A stretch of DNA of 16,449 nucleotides from Nostoc sp. GT001 (GCF_030382115.1 NZ_JAUDRJ010000003.1:4718709-4735157), one strand, 5' to 3'; shown: positions 1 through 7,215, counted from the stretch's first letter. Made by a program: numbers and translations. Notes: generated from the sequence alone by a model not told the origin.

Positions 1-280
1 CAGTAAAATAATATTACCATGAGCTTGAGACATGCAACAGTATTGTGGACAGTTGTCAAAGTTGTACACTGGGAATCGTAACTATCTCTTGATTAAATTT
101 CATAGTAAATAGGTAAGAGGCAAGCTTAATATATTTACACACTACTAGTATTTAAGAACTTAATACTATTGTTAGTAACCCAGTAATTATATGTATTAAA
201 TATAACTTTTATATAAATAAAACACGTATAAATAATAGATTGCGATCGCTAACCCAAGTTTTTAATTATCCTGTTAGGCC

Positions 281-306
281 ATGTCTATGATGGGCTACGC
301 CTATGC
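281..306 (+). repeat. Dispersed 26-bp Nostoc-type repeat, copy 1
   Basis: The pattern ATGTCTAtGAtGGGCTACGC followed by CTATGC recurs with small changes at 2217-2242 and 5553-5578, with a partial reverse copy near 1373-1388. Seen directly as similar 26-mers within this window; such motifs are abundant in Nostoc spacers. Function unknown. Confidence 0.6.
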
Positions 307-469
307 ACCAAACAAAGTTAAGTTAGATTACAGGTATCAAATTTGCGATTTAGCACGCTATTAGCTGTTGTTGCCACAGCTATTATAAGCCTGTAAGGCA
401 GAGACTTAAGACTTTTCTAATACCAATTCAAAAAACGTTTGCGACATATAGGGCATCCAAAATAAAATC

Positions 470-509
470 ATAGCCTCAACATTATCAACCTGAATAATGT
501 TGAGGCTAT
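470..509. repeat. Perfect 16-bp hairpin
   Basis: Arms 470-485 and 494-509 are exact reverse complements (ATAGCCTCAACATTAT) around an 8-base loop. There is no long T-run on either side, so a classic intrinsic terminator is not certain. It lies about 110 bases beyond the end of the minus-strand GlsB-type gene and could end that transcript or be a repeat element. Confidence 0.6.
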
Positions 510-553
510 CACCATAACAAGCGGCAAATTATGTCAATAATTGTTGATAAATA

Positions 554-595
554 GAACTTACACATTGACAGATAAGACAAAAAGTGTGTAAGTTC
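554..595. repeat. 11-bp inverted repeat downstream of the GlsB-type gene
   Basis: GAACTTACACA at 554-564 pairs exactly with TGTGTAAGTTC at 585-595 across a 20-base loop. It starts 27 bases after the stop of the minus-strand gene at 622-894, so it may help end that transcript. No T-tract is present. Confidence 0.45.
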
Positions 596-621
596 CAAAT
601 TAATTAATTCAATTTAATTTA

Positions 622-894
622 TTACAAAGCACTGCGGCTAGTTAACGCGTTCCACAATAAGACTGCAACAATTGCACCCAGAACTGCCACTGCAATACCG
701 GGAATACTCAAAGAGGGAGCCGCAAGAGCAAAGCTTCCTGTACTGAAGAAGACACCCAAACTACCGCCAATAAAAGCACCAACGATTCCTAATAAAATTG
801 TTGCTAAAATTCCGCCGCCTTGATGACCAGGGTAGATAGCCTTTGCAATCGCACCAGCAATTAGACCTAAAACAATCCAAGCAAGAATATTCAT
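622..894 (-). CDS. GlsB/YeaQ/YmgE-family small membrane protein
   Basis: Encodes about 90 residues that are almost wholly hydrophobic. Three membrane segments are visible: roughly residues 3-20 (starting MNILAWIVLGLIAGAIAK), 29-50 (glycine-rich, ILLGIVGAFIGGSLG) and 65-83. The short length, the Gly-rich first and second helices and the polar loop with YPGHQGGG match the transglycosylase-associated (GlsB/YeaQ/YmgE) family. This family is linked to envelope and acid or general stress, but its biochemical role is unknown. A longer frame opens upstream at 960, but its extra 22 residues are not family-like, so the ATG at 894 is preferred. No strong ribosome site precedes it. It stands alone, with a 7-bp hairpin (985-991 with 999-1005) about 90 bases upstream of the start. 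Confidence 0.88.
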   Translation of the reverse strand: MNILAWIVLGLIAGAIAKAIYPGHQGGGILATILLGIVGAFIGGSLGVFFSTGSFALAAPSLSIPGIAVAVLGAIVAVLLWNALTSRSAL

Positions 895-1045
895 TGTTTT
901 TATCTGATAAACGTTTTTTAGTGACAAATACACAATAGCAATCCAAATATTGACATTCAATCTACCAACAGAAGCAATTACTAATAGCCTTGAGGATGAA
1001 GGCTATTACTTCTCGTGATGAACCCCCTTTATTGAGATGGATAAT

Positions 1046-1080
1046 AAAAAAAACTCCTAGTAATTCTAAAACCAGGAGCT
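1046..1080 (-). terminator. Intrinsic terminator, minus strand
   Basis: On the minus strand CTCCTGG (1078-1072) pairs with CTAGGAG (1060-1054), one G-T pair included, around an 11-base loop. Eight Ts follow directly (the A-run at 1046-1053 on the given strand). It would stop transcription coming from the DUF4174 gene side before the GlsB-type gene. Confidence 0.7.
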
Positions 1081-1126
1081 AATAAATTCATTGCTTGATA
1101 ATTGCAGTATATGCATTTTTCATGAT

Positions 1127-1251
1127 TAGACTTCTTGCAAAAGTCGGGGTAAAGGGGAAGGGTAAAAGGGTAAATAAATTCCAAAATCCTTTCCCTTTAA
1201 CCTTTTCCCTTTTCCCTAAAAGTGCAAAAATATATTTTTGCAAGAGGTCTA
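1127..1251. repeat. 125-bp inverted-repeat element with purine/pyrimidine arms
   Basis: Ends 1127-1142 (TAGACTTCTTGCAAAA) and 1236-1251 match as inverted repeats at 15 of 16 positions. Inside, a G/A-rich left arm (about 1149-1170) faces a C/T-rich right arm (about 1188-1217). The whole can fold into one imperfect hairpin. This is the layout of a small non-coding mobile or repeat element in cyanobacteria. No target duplication is obvious. A related but not identical G/A-rich palindrome lies at 13225-13287. Confidence 0.6.
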
Positions 1252-1449
1252 TTTTTCTCATATACTTGAAGCATTGAACTCAGGTTTGAAAGCAGATACT
1301 CTTGTAGGTTCGCACTTAAGTTTACTCAACTTGTAGAATTCTGGTGCTGTAAGAGGTTTGCGCTTAGGGATTGGCGTAGCATTCGTAGTAAAGGGCAATT
1401 GACTGTACTTGCATTAGTGTTAAACAATAAAACCAACTGCTTTGCCAAT

Positions 1450-1950
1450 TTATCGTTCTTGTATTTCTTGCTGACGCATGGGCATAGCGTCAATTTGCTC
1501 AAAAATTGCTGTAGCTTGTACTGGTGTAGTTTCTTGGCGCTTAATACCACCATCTTTGCCAATCAAAATGACGCGAAAATTTTCTTTATCAACCCCAAAG
1601 CGATTTCGCAAATTGGCAGCAGAAGGCTCATCTATTAACTGTCCATTGGCATAGCTTTTATCTGTTGCCAAGACTTTAACCAGAACTAAATCCCGATCTT
1701 TAAAATCGTTTTGGCGCTGGTTAAATACCTGCATCTGTTGCTGATAGTTATGGTTATCAACAGATGGTGCAAAGATTAGCAGCACCCGGTTTTGCCATTT
1801 TTGAGAATTGAGGTTAAATGAAGACATTTTGATAGTATGGGTTGAACCTTGGACAGTATCAGCAATGCTGACGGGCGATAGGGCTATAGACGCGGTGAGA
1901 GTCAGGGCGATTAATATTGAGTTATTCACTTTGGGGTTTGTTAGGCTCAT
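1450..1950 (-). CDS. Exported DUF4174 domain protein
   Basis: Encodes 166 residues. Residues 1-30 form a signal peptide: short polar start, hydrophobic core ILIALTLTASIAL, cleavage plausible after SIA (residue 30). The rest matches the DUF4174 family, which has a thioredoxin-like outline: a strand with RVLLIFAPS (55-63), a central helix, then a strand with FRVILIGKDGGIKRQ (125-139) and the typical closing segment around FEQIDAMPMRQQE (150-162). I see no CxxC pair, so redox activity is not expected. Family function is unknown; a periplasmic or cell-surface location is inferred. Only 34 bases separate its start from the divergent zinc-ribbon gene, so their promoters must overlap or lie inside coding DNA. 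No strong ribosome site is visible before the ATG. Confidence 0.87.
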   Translation of the reverse strand: MSLTNPKVNNSILIALTLTASIALSPVSIADTVQGSTHTIKMSSFNLNSQKWQNRVLLIFAPSVDNHNYQQQMQVFNQRQNDFKDRDLVLVKVLATDKSYANGQLIDEPSAANLRNRFGVDKENFRVILIGKDGGIKRQETTPVQATAIFEQIDAMPMRQQEIQER

Positions 1951-1984
1951 AATGTAGACTATGACATGAATAAGGTTTGATGAA

Positions 1985-2182
1985 ATGTCAGAAGCTTTTC
2001 CAGACTCTTCTCAACTGCAACAATGGCATCAAGGTATTGAAATGGCTAACCGCAATAACATTTTCTGTCACTGTCGTAGTTGCAGCTATGAATGGGTGGA
2101 CTCTGTGATTGATGCAGTCTGTAGTAAATGCAGCAGCAAAGATATTGAACATATCTCGTGCTGGCAGTTTCCAGATGATTGA
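1985..2182 (+). CDS. Small zinc-ribbon protein, function unknown
   Basis: Encodes 65 residues. Two knuckles, C30-x2-C33 and C46-x2-C49, with further cysteines at 28 and 59, form a probable zinc ribbon; a tryptophan and several acidic residues surround it. An AAGG ribosome site (1972-1975) sits nine bases before the ATG. A second in-frame ATG at 2042 (residue 20) also has AAGG upstream and would still keep the whole ribbon; that start would leave more room for promoters of the divergent DUF4174 gene. No known family is recognised. Such ribbons often bind nucleic acid or a protein partner, but nothing here shows which. Confidence 0.65.
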   Translation: MSEAFPDSSQLQQWHQGIEMANRNNIFCHCRSCSYEWVDSVIDAVCSKCSSKDIEHISCWQFPDD

Positions 2183-2216
2183 ATGAGTATCCAGATATAT
2201 AGGCGATAAAATAGCG

Positions 2217-2242
2217 ATGTCTACGACGGGCTGCGCCTACGC
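2217..2242 (+). repeat. Dispersed 26-bp Nostoc-type repeat, copy 2
   Basis: ATGTCTACGACGGGCTGCGC plus CTACGC, the best-preserved of three copies in the window (others at 281-306 and 5553-5578). It lies 35 bases after the zinc-ribbon gene, in the spacer before the convergent aldo/keto reductase. Confidence 0.6.
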
Positions 2243-2377
2243 TACTTTTGACATTTCCTTAGAAAATTCTGGGTGATTACTTTGTTAAGCTGCGGTAATG
2301 TCTGCTTGGGCATCTAAAGCGGAATTTGAAAAAATACTCCAGTTTTTCAGATAGATCAACGGTTAACAGTACTCATG

Positions 2378-3337
2378 TCAGGATAGCGATCGCCTAGCTG
2401 CCACATTTTTTGGTGCAACTGTTTCCAGTCGATTCAAATCTTGTTCAGTCAGGATAATTTCGGTAGCTGCAACATTCTCCTCCAAGTAAGTACGGCGTTT
2501 TGTACCAGGGATTGGGACAATATCTTCTCCTTGAGCGAATAGCCATGCTAAAGCAAGCTGACTAGAAGTTACTCCTTTTTCGCTGGCGATCGCTTTGACT
2601 TGCTCTACTAATTGCAGGTTTTTATAAAAATTCTCACCTTGAAAGCGAGGAGAATTTCTGCGATAGTCATCAGGTGCAAGATCGTCAGGGCTAGCGATCG
2701 CACCTGATAAAAACCCTCTTCCTAATGGGCTATAGGGAACAAACCCAATTCCTAATTCCCGCACGGTAGGTAAAATTTCATCCTCTGGCTCTCGACTCCA
2801 AAGAGAGTATTCTGTTTGCAGTGCAGTAATGGGGTGAACTGCTACAGCTCGTCGAATCGTCGCTGGGGCAGCTTCCGAAAGCCCCAAATAACGCACTTTT
2901 CCCAGCTTGACTAACTCTGCCATTGCCCCGACAGTATCTTCAATGGGGACAGTTGGATCTACTCGATGTTGATAATAGAGGTCAATCACCTCCACTCCCA
3001 GACGTTTTAACGAGGCATCACAAGCTTGATGGACATATTCTGGTCTACCATCAACCCCTTTAAAACCACCATCTTCAGTACGGACATTGCCAAATTTAGT
3101 TGCTAAAACTACTCGATCTCGGCGATCTTTAATTGCTCTGCCTACAAGTTGCTCGTTGGTAAACGGCCCATACATATCAGCAGTATCAAGAAAATTAACT
3201 CCAAGTTCTAAGGCTCGATGAATTGTCGCTATCGCCTCAATTTCATCACGACCGCTATAGAACTCAGACATTCCCATACAACCAAGTCCGATAGTTGAAA
3301 CTTCTAAGCCTTGTTTGCCTAGCTTTCTGGTTCTCAT
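2378..3337 (-). CDS. Aldo/keto reductase, C-terminus altered by frameshift
   Basis: Encodes 319 residues of an (alpha/beta)8-barrel NADPH-dependent carbonyl reductase, closest in layout to the AKR13/YakC-like group. The catalytic tetrad is visible: D51 and Y56 (FLDTADMYG), K81 (LATKFGN) and H124 (YYQHRVD). The cofactor-binding end is also present: the [12 protein letters not shown] loop (201-212) and [13 protein letters not shown] (276-288). AGGA before the ATG supports the start. The end is odd: after NVAA (residues 311-314) the frame reads RRSLS and stops. Shifting the frame by one base there gives [12 protein letters not shown] and a stop at 2356-2358, which restores the usual G-x-RY ending of the family. 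One extra base near 2395, beside a HIP1 site, explains this. The barrel is intact, so activity is plausible. The physiological substrate is unknown. Confidence 0.93.
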   Translation of the reverse strand: MRTRKLGKQGLEVSTIGLGCMGMSEFYSGRDEIEAIATIHRALELGVNFLDTADMYGPFTNEQLVGRAIKDRRDRVVLATKFGNVRTEDGGFKGVDGRPEYVHQACDASLKRLGVEVIDLYYQHRVDPTVPIEDTVGAMAELVKLGKVRYLGLSEAAPATIRRAVAVHPITALQTEYSLWSREPEDEILPTVRELGIGFVPYSPLGRGFLSGAIASPDDLAPDDYRRNSPRFQGENFYKNLQLVEQVKAIASEKGVTSSQLALAWLFAQGEDIVPIPGTKRRTYLEENVAATEIILTEQDLNRLETVAPKNVAARRSLS

Positions 3338-3926
3338 AAAATAATTTCCTACTCAGTAATTGGTCTTAGAATATGACACCTTTCAGCATTATCCCTTTCC
3401 CTTTCACCAAGTCATCTATTATTAGAAGTATTTACTGATACAAGTACGTTGATTTGCAGGTACTTCACATTTATTTTACCAGCCGTGTTAAGACAGCTTT
3501 CTAGCCTACGCACTTTTACTATGGGTTTTCTAGTGAATTACTAGCCAGTTGTAGAGAAGCGATGACCAAACGCTGTAGATTGGCTGCTGAGTTCTTTTAC
3601 AGCGTTGGGTCAACAACTGGCGATTTGTGGTTGTTCTGTTCTGTTGATTCTTATTTAAACTGCAAAATACAGAGTTGTAATGCCAAATTGCCAGAACCTT
3701 TGAATATGGTATCGTCACTTCAACTTGTTCTTAGAGGAGAAATGGAAAGAGTTGATGGCAGTTTGGTCAAATACCTCTACCAATTTAAGAGACAACTTTT
3801 AGTAAAAGTTCGTTAAGCACGCACAATAATGGTCGGTTGTTACATACACCAGTCTGATTGTTATTCGTCAGAATGTAGTGGTGCAATCTATTGCACTCTT
3901 ACAAAAGCTAAATTCAGAGGTAAACT
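3338..3926. other. Long spacer with a complex inverted repeat
   Basis: No gene is convincingly supported. An open frame at 3562-3816 overlaps the hairpin at 3544-3621 and resembles no family. A short frame at 3742-3816 (24 codons) does follow a good AGAGGAG ribosome site (3733-3739) but is too short to call. The last 10 bases hold the ribosome site of the gene at 3927. Confidence 0.5.
3544..3621. repeat. Nested imperfect hairpin
   Basis: Outer arms GCCAGTTGT (3544-3552) and ACAACTGGC (3613-3621) are exact complements. Inner arms CAAACGCTGTA (3567-3577) and TACAGCGTTGG (3598-3608) match at 10 of 11. Together they form a 78-base two-tier stem. Could be a MITE remnant or a structured RNA; nothing decides between them. 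Confidence 0.5.
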
Positions 3927-4109
3927 ATGTTTCCTTTTTGGGGTAATCCATGTTATGGAAGCGAACCCATTTCGCACAAAGCTAGCTTAGAGCGGAAATT
4001 AAAATTCTTAATTTGGCTGCGAGATGATTTAGAGTCCAAACTGGCTGGTATTAATGCTTCTATTGATACCATTCGTCAGCAAATAGAACGTTCAGACTCA
4101 TCTACTTAG
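3927..4109 (+). CDS. Small coiled-coil protein, function unknown
   Basis: Encodes 60 residues. A short aromatic and glycine-rich head (MFPFWGNPCYG) is followed by a helical part (about residues 19-57) with heptad-like spacing: LERKLKFLIWLRDDLESKLAGINASIDTIRQQIE. An AGAGG ribosome site (3916-3920) lies six bases before the ATG, which is strong support for a real gene. The protein resembles short cyanobacterial proteins of unknown role in outline only; I do not recognise a named family. It converges on the unknown gene at 4194-4382, with a shared hairpin between them. Confidence 0.72.
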   Translation: MFPFWGNPCYGSEPISHKASLERKLKFLIWLRDDLESKLAGINASIDTIRQQIERSDSST

Positions 4110-4124
4110 AACTTAGCTGATATA

Positions 4125-4173
4125 GCAATTCATCTCATCATCTACCCAATAAGCAGGTGATGAGATGAATTGC
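4125..4173. terminator. 19-bp hairpin between two converging genes
   Basis: Arms 4125-4143 and 4155-4173 pair at 18 of 19 positions (one G-T) around an 11-base loop. It lies 15 bases after the stop of the plus-strand gene and 20 bases after the stop of the minus-strand gene. The position suggests a terminator used from both sides. T-runs are missing, so it may work by blocking the polymerase or protecting RNA ends. Confidence 0.65.
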
Positions 4174-4193
4174 AAGTGAATTGACGACTACTA

Positions 4194-4382
4194 TTAACCA
4201 GTCAACTTAATGACACCTTGGCTCACGAAAGATTCAAGCTGAGAATGATGCTGTGTTTGCTCTCGTAGCAACTTGAGTTGCTCGTAACTGAGAATGTGTA
4301 ATCCTGGCCGGACAACATAACCTTCAATGGTAATGCTTTGTGGCTGCTGGCTGTCGGTGCGATTGTAGCTAATTGAAGGCAT
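4194..4382 (-). CDS. Small hypothetical protein
   Basis: Encodes 62 residues, soluble, with no signal or membrane segment. A polar start rich in S, N and Q leads to a compact segment IEGYVVRPGLHILSYEQLKLLREQ (from about residue 19), then SFVSQGVIKLTG at the end. The alternation of strand-like and helix-like stretches suggests a small folded domain, but I do not recognise it. No good ribosome site precedes the ATG. It is flanked by the 19-bp hairpin on its 3' side. The gene is plausible because it fills the space between two clear signals, but evidence is modest. Confidence 0.5.
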   Translation of the reverse strand: MPSISYNRTDSQQPQSITIEGYVVRPGLHILSYEQLKLLREQTQHHSQLESFVSQGVIKLTG

Positions 4383-4413
4383 ATTTACAAAGGGTAAGTC
4401 AGAACTGATTAGT

Positions 4414-4437
4414 AGAGAGTTTGATTCTTCACTCTCT
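4414..4437. repeat. Short perfect inverted repeat
   Basis: AGAGAGT (4414-4420) pairs with ACTCTCT (4431-4437) across 10 bases. It lies 32 bases upstream of the start at 4382 and about 120 bases past the end of the FMN reductase gene, so it could be an operator or part of a 3' end. No T-run. Confidence 0.35.
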
Positions 4438-4556
4438 TACAGCTTCACACAAGTTTCTCTTAAAGGGTGACTAAAGGTTGCGTTTGGCTCCCAGTATTAA
4501 AAAAAACACAATATCCCCAAGCTAATTGGTATACAAAGCAGGTAAAGCTGACTTGA

Positions 4557-5138
4557 TTAGAAGGGAGTTCCTTTTTCTTTTTTTTGTCGTTGTAATGCTT
4601 CTTCGTACCACTCTAATTCATCTAAAAATTGACCGACTCTTTTGGGCAAAGCAGTTTCCTGTGAAGTACCTGCTTCATCCAGAGAGTTTCCAATTTTAGA
4701 AATAGCAAAAATGCTTGAAATAGTAGGCATTCCCATCTCTGACAGAAAAGCGCGTAACTGAATGGCTGCCCGTACTCCTCCAAAGCTACCAGCTGAGTAA
4801 CAAACAATACCAGCAGGACGGAAAAAATATTCTTCTAGATAGTGATCCATCAGATTGCTCAACCCTGGTTGAATGGAATGGTTGTACTCTCCTGCAACAA
4901 CTACAAAACCGTCTGCGGTTCGGATATGTTCTGCCAGTTCTTCCATCTTTGCAGGAGCCTGACCTTTGCCATATTCTTTATACATCCGGTCTAAAAGACC
5001 AAAGTCATACTCCTTTGCATCCGCAAAAATCACCTCATGGTTTCTTTGCTTAAGCTGGTCAATCATGAATCTAGCAGCTTTAATGCCCTGGCGATCGCTC
5101 CTGTAGGAACCATAGAAGACTATTGTTTTGAATTTCAC
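4557..5138 (-). CDS. NADPH-dependent FMN reductase family protein
   Basis: Encodes 193 residues with a flavodoxin-like fold. The FMN phosphate-binding loop is GSYRSDRQG (10-18). The second flavin segment is GEYNHSIQPGLSNLMD (83-98), a close fit to the family's P-E-Y-N-x-S pattern with G in place of P. A third is YSAGSFGGVRA (114-124). Family members reduce FMN, quinones, azo compounds or chromate with NAD(P)H in the cytoplasm; the true substrate here is unknown. Translation appears to start at GTG (5136-5138), since no in-frame ATG lies upstream before a stop; no clear ribosome site is visible. The C-terminus is a charged, lysine-rich helix. It is a single gene with a long spacer upstream. 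Confidence 0.92.
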   Translation of the reverse strand: MKFKTIVFYGSYRSDRQGIKAARFMIDQLKQRNHEVIFADAKEYDFGLLDRMYKEYGKGQAPAKMEELAEHIRTADGFVVVAGEYNHSIQPGLSNLMDHYLEEYFFRPAGIVCYSAGSFGGVRAAIQLRAFLSEMGMPTISSIFAISKIGNSLDEAGTSQETALPKRVGQFLDELEWYEEALQRQKKEKGTPF

Positions 5139-5296
5139 GATCGATGATTTTTAATAACTAAATAGTTTTAAGTTTAGGGATACCACCAGCAAGCAATCAC
5201 ACACCACAGATTCGCACCCGCCCCCAATCTTTTCCAGCCTTGGGTAGCACCAGTTTTCACAACCTGTTGCAATTTTTGGAGAATGTCTTATGTCGT

Positions 5297-5348
5297 GGTG
5301 TCAGTGACTGGTGTATATACATCTATATTATTATCGGTGACTGACACC
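5297..5348. repeat. 12-bp inverted repeat
   Basis: GGTGTCAGTGAC (5297-5308) faces GTGACTGACACC (5337-5348), complementary at 11 of 12 positions, across a 28-base AT-rich loop. It separates two of the protein-like minus-strand pieces in this spacer and may be a small insertion. Confidence 0.45.
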
Positions 5349-5552
5349 AAATCAGCGAACAGTAAAAAGTTTACACTCACCACAAAGTCTCAAGCTGTGA
5401 CTCTCCAGTGATAACTGATTTACCCACTGCCCCAAAATTAACTCACGACAATCGTGTAGGTCAACAAACCAATAGACACACTTCCGGTTTTATTTCGACC
5501 CAACCCAAAGAGTTCAGCTTCAAACTCAAACTTTATCAATAACTTTTGGGCT

Positions 5553-5578
5553 ATGTCTACAACGATCTACGTCTATGC
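5553..5578 (+). repeat. Dispersed 26-bp Nostoc-type repeat, copy 3 (diverged)
   Basis: ATGTCTACaacGatCTACGt plus CTATGC, the most altered copy. Removing it joins AAAGC to CCAAAAG on the minus strand and gives a continuous frame KIAKAQKLLIKFE, so it may have inserted into a former gene. Confidence 0.5.
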
Positions 5579-5798
5579 TTTAGCTATTTTATTGCCAAGT
5601 CAATCTCTGTGATTAATAGGTGTGAGCTTTGTGAGCGCATAATCTACACCGTTTGCCAATCACGCACCACTTCAAGGTTAACCTATACCGACCACTGACC
5701 CAAACTCCATTGCAGTAAGGCTCACCATCAAAAATTGGGAGATTTTACAAAAATATTTTTCAAGGGTGATTTAAGTACAGCATTTGGGAACAATTTAT

Positions 5799-5886
5799 GG
5801 AACTCAGGTTTTTGTAGGTACTTAGATGATTTCTAAGTACCTACAAAAAGAAGATAAACCTGTTCAAAATACAGCCTGAGTTTCCC
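5799..5886. promoter_or_regulatory. Strong hairpin before the MFS gene
   Basis: An exact 18-bp stem (5809-5826 with 5832-5849; core GTAGGTACTTAGA) has a 5-base loop. Outer arms GGAACTCAGG (5799-5808) and CCTGAGTTTCC (5876-5886) pair with one bulge. The structure ends 40 bases before the MFS start. It could be a terminator-like attenuator in the leader, an operator for a dimeric repressor, or a small repeat. The sequence alone does not decide. Confidence 0.5.
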
Positions 5887-5926
5887 CAAAAGGGAATAAA
5901 TCACCAAACTTGTAATATCTATAAAA

Positions 5927-7210
5927 ATGCTTAATTCTGAAATTCAAAAAGACCTTCGCCATAACTTTACTGTCAGTGTTATTGAAAGTGGATTTTTTGG
6001 TTTTGGGAGTGGTTTTGCTTCATTTTTCACGATTCTTCCGCTATTTGTTAGCACTCTTACCGATTCTGCATTGCTCATCGGTCTGATCCCGGCTATTCCA
6101 CGCTTAGGCTGGCAATTACCTCAGCTATTAACAGCTAATAAAGTAGCTCGTCTACAGTGTTACAAACCAACTGTAATGTTGTTGACAATTCATCAGAAGC
6201 TTCCTTTTTTGGGATTAGCACTGGTGGCTTTATTACAACTAGAACTCAATCACCAAACTATCTTACTGTTGACATTTGCCATACTCATTTGGCAAGGGCT
6301 AGGTGGTGGGGTTAGCGCCACTGCTTGGCAAAGCATGATTGCTAAAATTGTTCCCTCCAGAAAGCTTGGTATTTTTTACGGTACTTTAGCAGCATCTGGT
6401 AATTTTATGAGTATTTGTGGTGCTGCGATCGCTGGTTTACTACTTAAGGAAATCGCTCAACCATTTAACTTTGCTCTATGTTTTTTGTGTGCCAGTTTGG
6501 CAATGGCTCTATCTTGGTTTTTTATGTCTAGGACGCGAGAGCCAGTAAACACCACATCATCAGCCTTTGAAACTAGACGTGAATTTTGGGACAGTGTGGG
6601 TGTAATTCTCCGGTGCGATGAGAATTTTCGTTGCTTTGTGATCGCACGTATGATCTCACAGTTAGCATTGATGCCACTTCCCTTCTATACACTCTATGCC
6701 GTACATCAATATGGGATGGGAGAAGCATCTGTTGGGTTAATTACTACTTTATTGATGGTTACACAAACTATTGCTGGATTAGTTTTGGGGTGGTTAGGCG
6801 ATCGCACGGGTCGTAAGTTAGTCTTGGAAACTGGTTGTATTGCTTGTGCATTCAGTTCGGTTTTAGCTTGTCTAGCACCCAATGCAAACTGGTTTTACTT
6901 GGTATTTATAGGAGCGGGAATAGGTATGATGGCTCTGCAAAACATTGCTGCGGTAATGACTTTAGAGTTTGGCAACCAATACCAACGACCAGCCTATATT
7001 GGTCTTGGTAATACCCTTGTTGCCCCTGCCACCATCCTTGCTCCCCTACTAGGTGGATGGATAGTGGAGAATATTGACTATAGAACTACCTTCTTAGTAG
7101 CAGCTATCGGTGCATTAGTTACAACACTGCTTTTGCACGTAGGAGTAAGCGATCCACGCTATCTTGAAGAAAATTTTAGTAACGATTCAGTTAATGTTTT
7201 GCCTGAGTAG
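5927..7210 (+). CDS. Major facilitator superfamily transporter
   Basis: Encodes 427 residues with about 12 membrane helices and a polar central loop (about 200-225), the usual MFS size and layout. The cytoplasmic motif GDRTGRK (291-297), a motif-A relative, lies between two helices of the second half. The first half carries a Gly-rich stretch (LIWQGLGGGVSATAWQSMIAK, 120-140) and PSRKLGIFYGTLAASGN (143-159), as in drug- or solute-type MFS proteins. It should act in the inner membrane as a proton- or gradient-driven carrier; the cargo cannot be read from sequence. No clear ribosome site precedes the ATG. A strong hairpin lies in the leader, and a palindromic element begins five bases after the stop, where a terminator would be expected. 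Confidence 0.92.
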   Translation: MLNSEIQKDLRHNFTVSVIESGFFGFGSGFASFFTILPLFVSTLTDSALLIGLIPAIPRLGWQLPQLLTANKVARLQCYKPTVMLLTIHQKLPFLGLALVALLQLELNHQTILLLTFAILIWQGLGGGVSATAWQSMIAKIVPSRKLGIFYGTLAASGNFMSICGAAIAGLLLKEIAQPFNFALCFLCASLAMALSWFFMSRTREPVNTTSSAFETRREFWDSVGVILRCDENFRCFVIARMISQLALMPLPFYTLYAVHQYGMGEASVGLITTLLMVTQTIAGLVLGWLGDRTGRKLVLETGCIACAFSSVLACLAPNANWFYLVFIGAGIGMMALQNIAAVMTLEFGNQYQRPAYIGLGNTLVAPATILAPLLGGWIVENIDYRTTFLVAAIGALVTTLLLHVGVSDPRYLEENFSNDSVNVLPE

Positions 7211-7215
7211 TAAGC

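Larger units (their letters stand above)
1..621. other. Gene-free left flank, AT-rich
   Basis: No convincing gene in either strand. The stretch holds a HIP1 octamer at 242-249, a dispersed-repeat copy at 281-306, and two hairpins (470-509 and 554-595), listed separately. A very short reading frame at 343-396 (TTG start) would encode a signal-peptide-like peptide rich in L, A, V and I; it is too short to call and could be a gene remnant. Confidence 0.6.
895..1449. other. Spacer between the GlsB-type and DUF4174 genes
   Basis: No gene is supported. Contains a short hairpin at 985-1005 (TAGCCTT/AAGGCTA), a minus-strand terminator at 1046-1080, the inverted-repeat element at 1127-1251 and a partial dispersed-repeat copy near 1373-1388. 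Small open frames here fall within the repeat and show no family resemblance. Confidence 0.6.
5174..5744 (-). pseudogene. Possible eroded coding region
   Basis: Four stretches of the minus strand read like protein although no long frame survives: 5744-5613 (has FDGEPYCNGVWVSGRYRLTL), about 5568-5438 (QKLLIKFEFEAELFGLGRNK), 5489-5352 (YWFVDLHDCRELILGQWVNQ, ending CKLFTVR) and 5287-5174 (KTGATQGWKRLGAG, ending ACWWYP). They are rich in W, C and charged residues, unlike random AT-rich spacer. Moving frame by one base near 5475 joins the second and third. A dispersed repeat (5553-5578) interrupts the second at its start. I recognise no family. This may be one decayed gene or scraps of several; chance cannot be excluded. 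Confidence 0.35.

Noticed and set aside
343..396. Tiny TTG-started frame resembling a signal peptide
   Set aside because: Only 17 residues, no ribosome site and no following domain; may be chance or a remnant.
1095..1277. Plus-strand open frame of 60 codons
   Set aside because: It coincides with the inverted-repeat element at 1127-1251 and its protein is an artefact of purine-rich repeat sequence.
3562..3816. Plus-strand open frame of 84 codons, and the 24-codon frame at 3742 with a good ribosome site
   Set aside because: The first part is made of the arms of a hairpin, there is no family resemblance, and 24 codons is too short to support without conservation.
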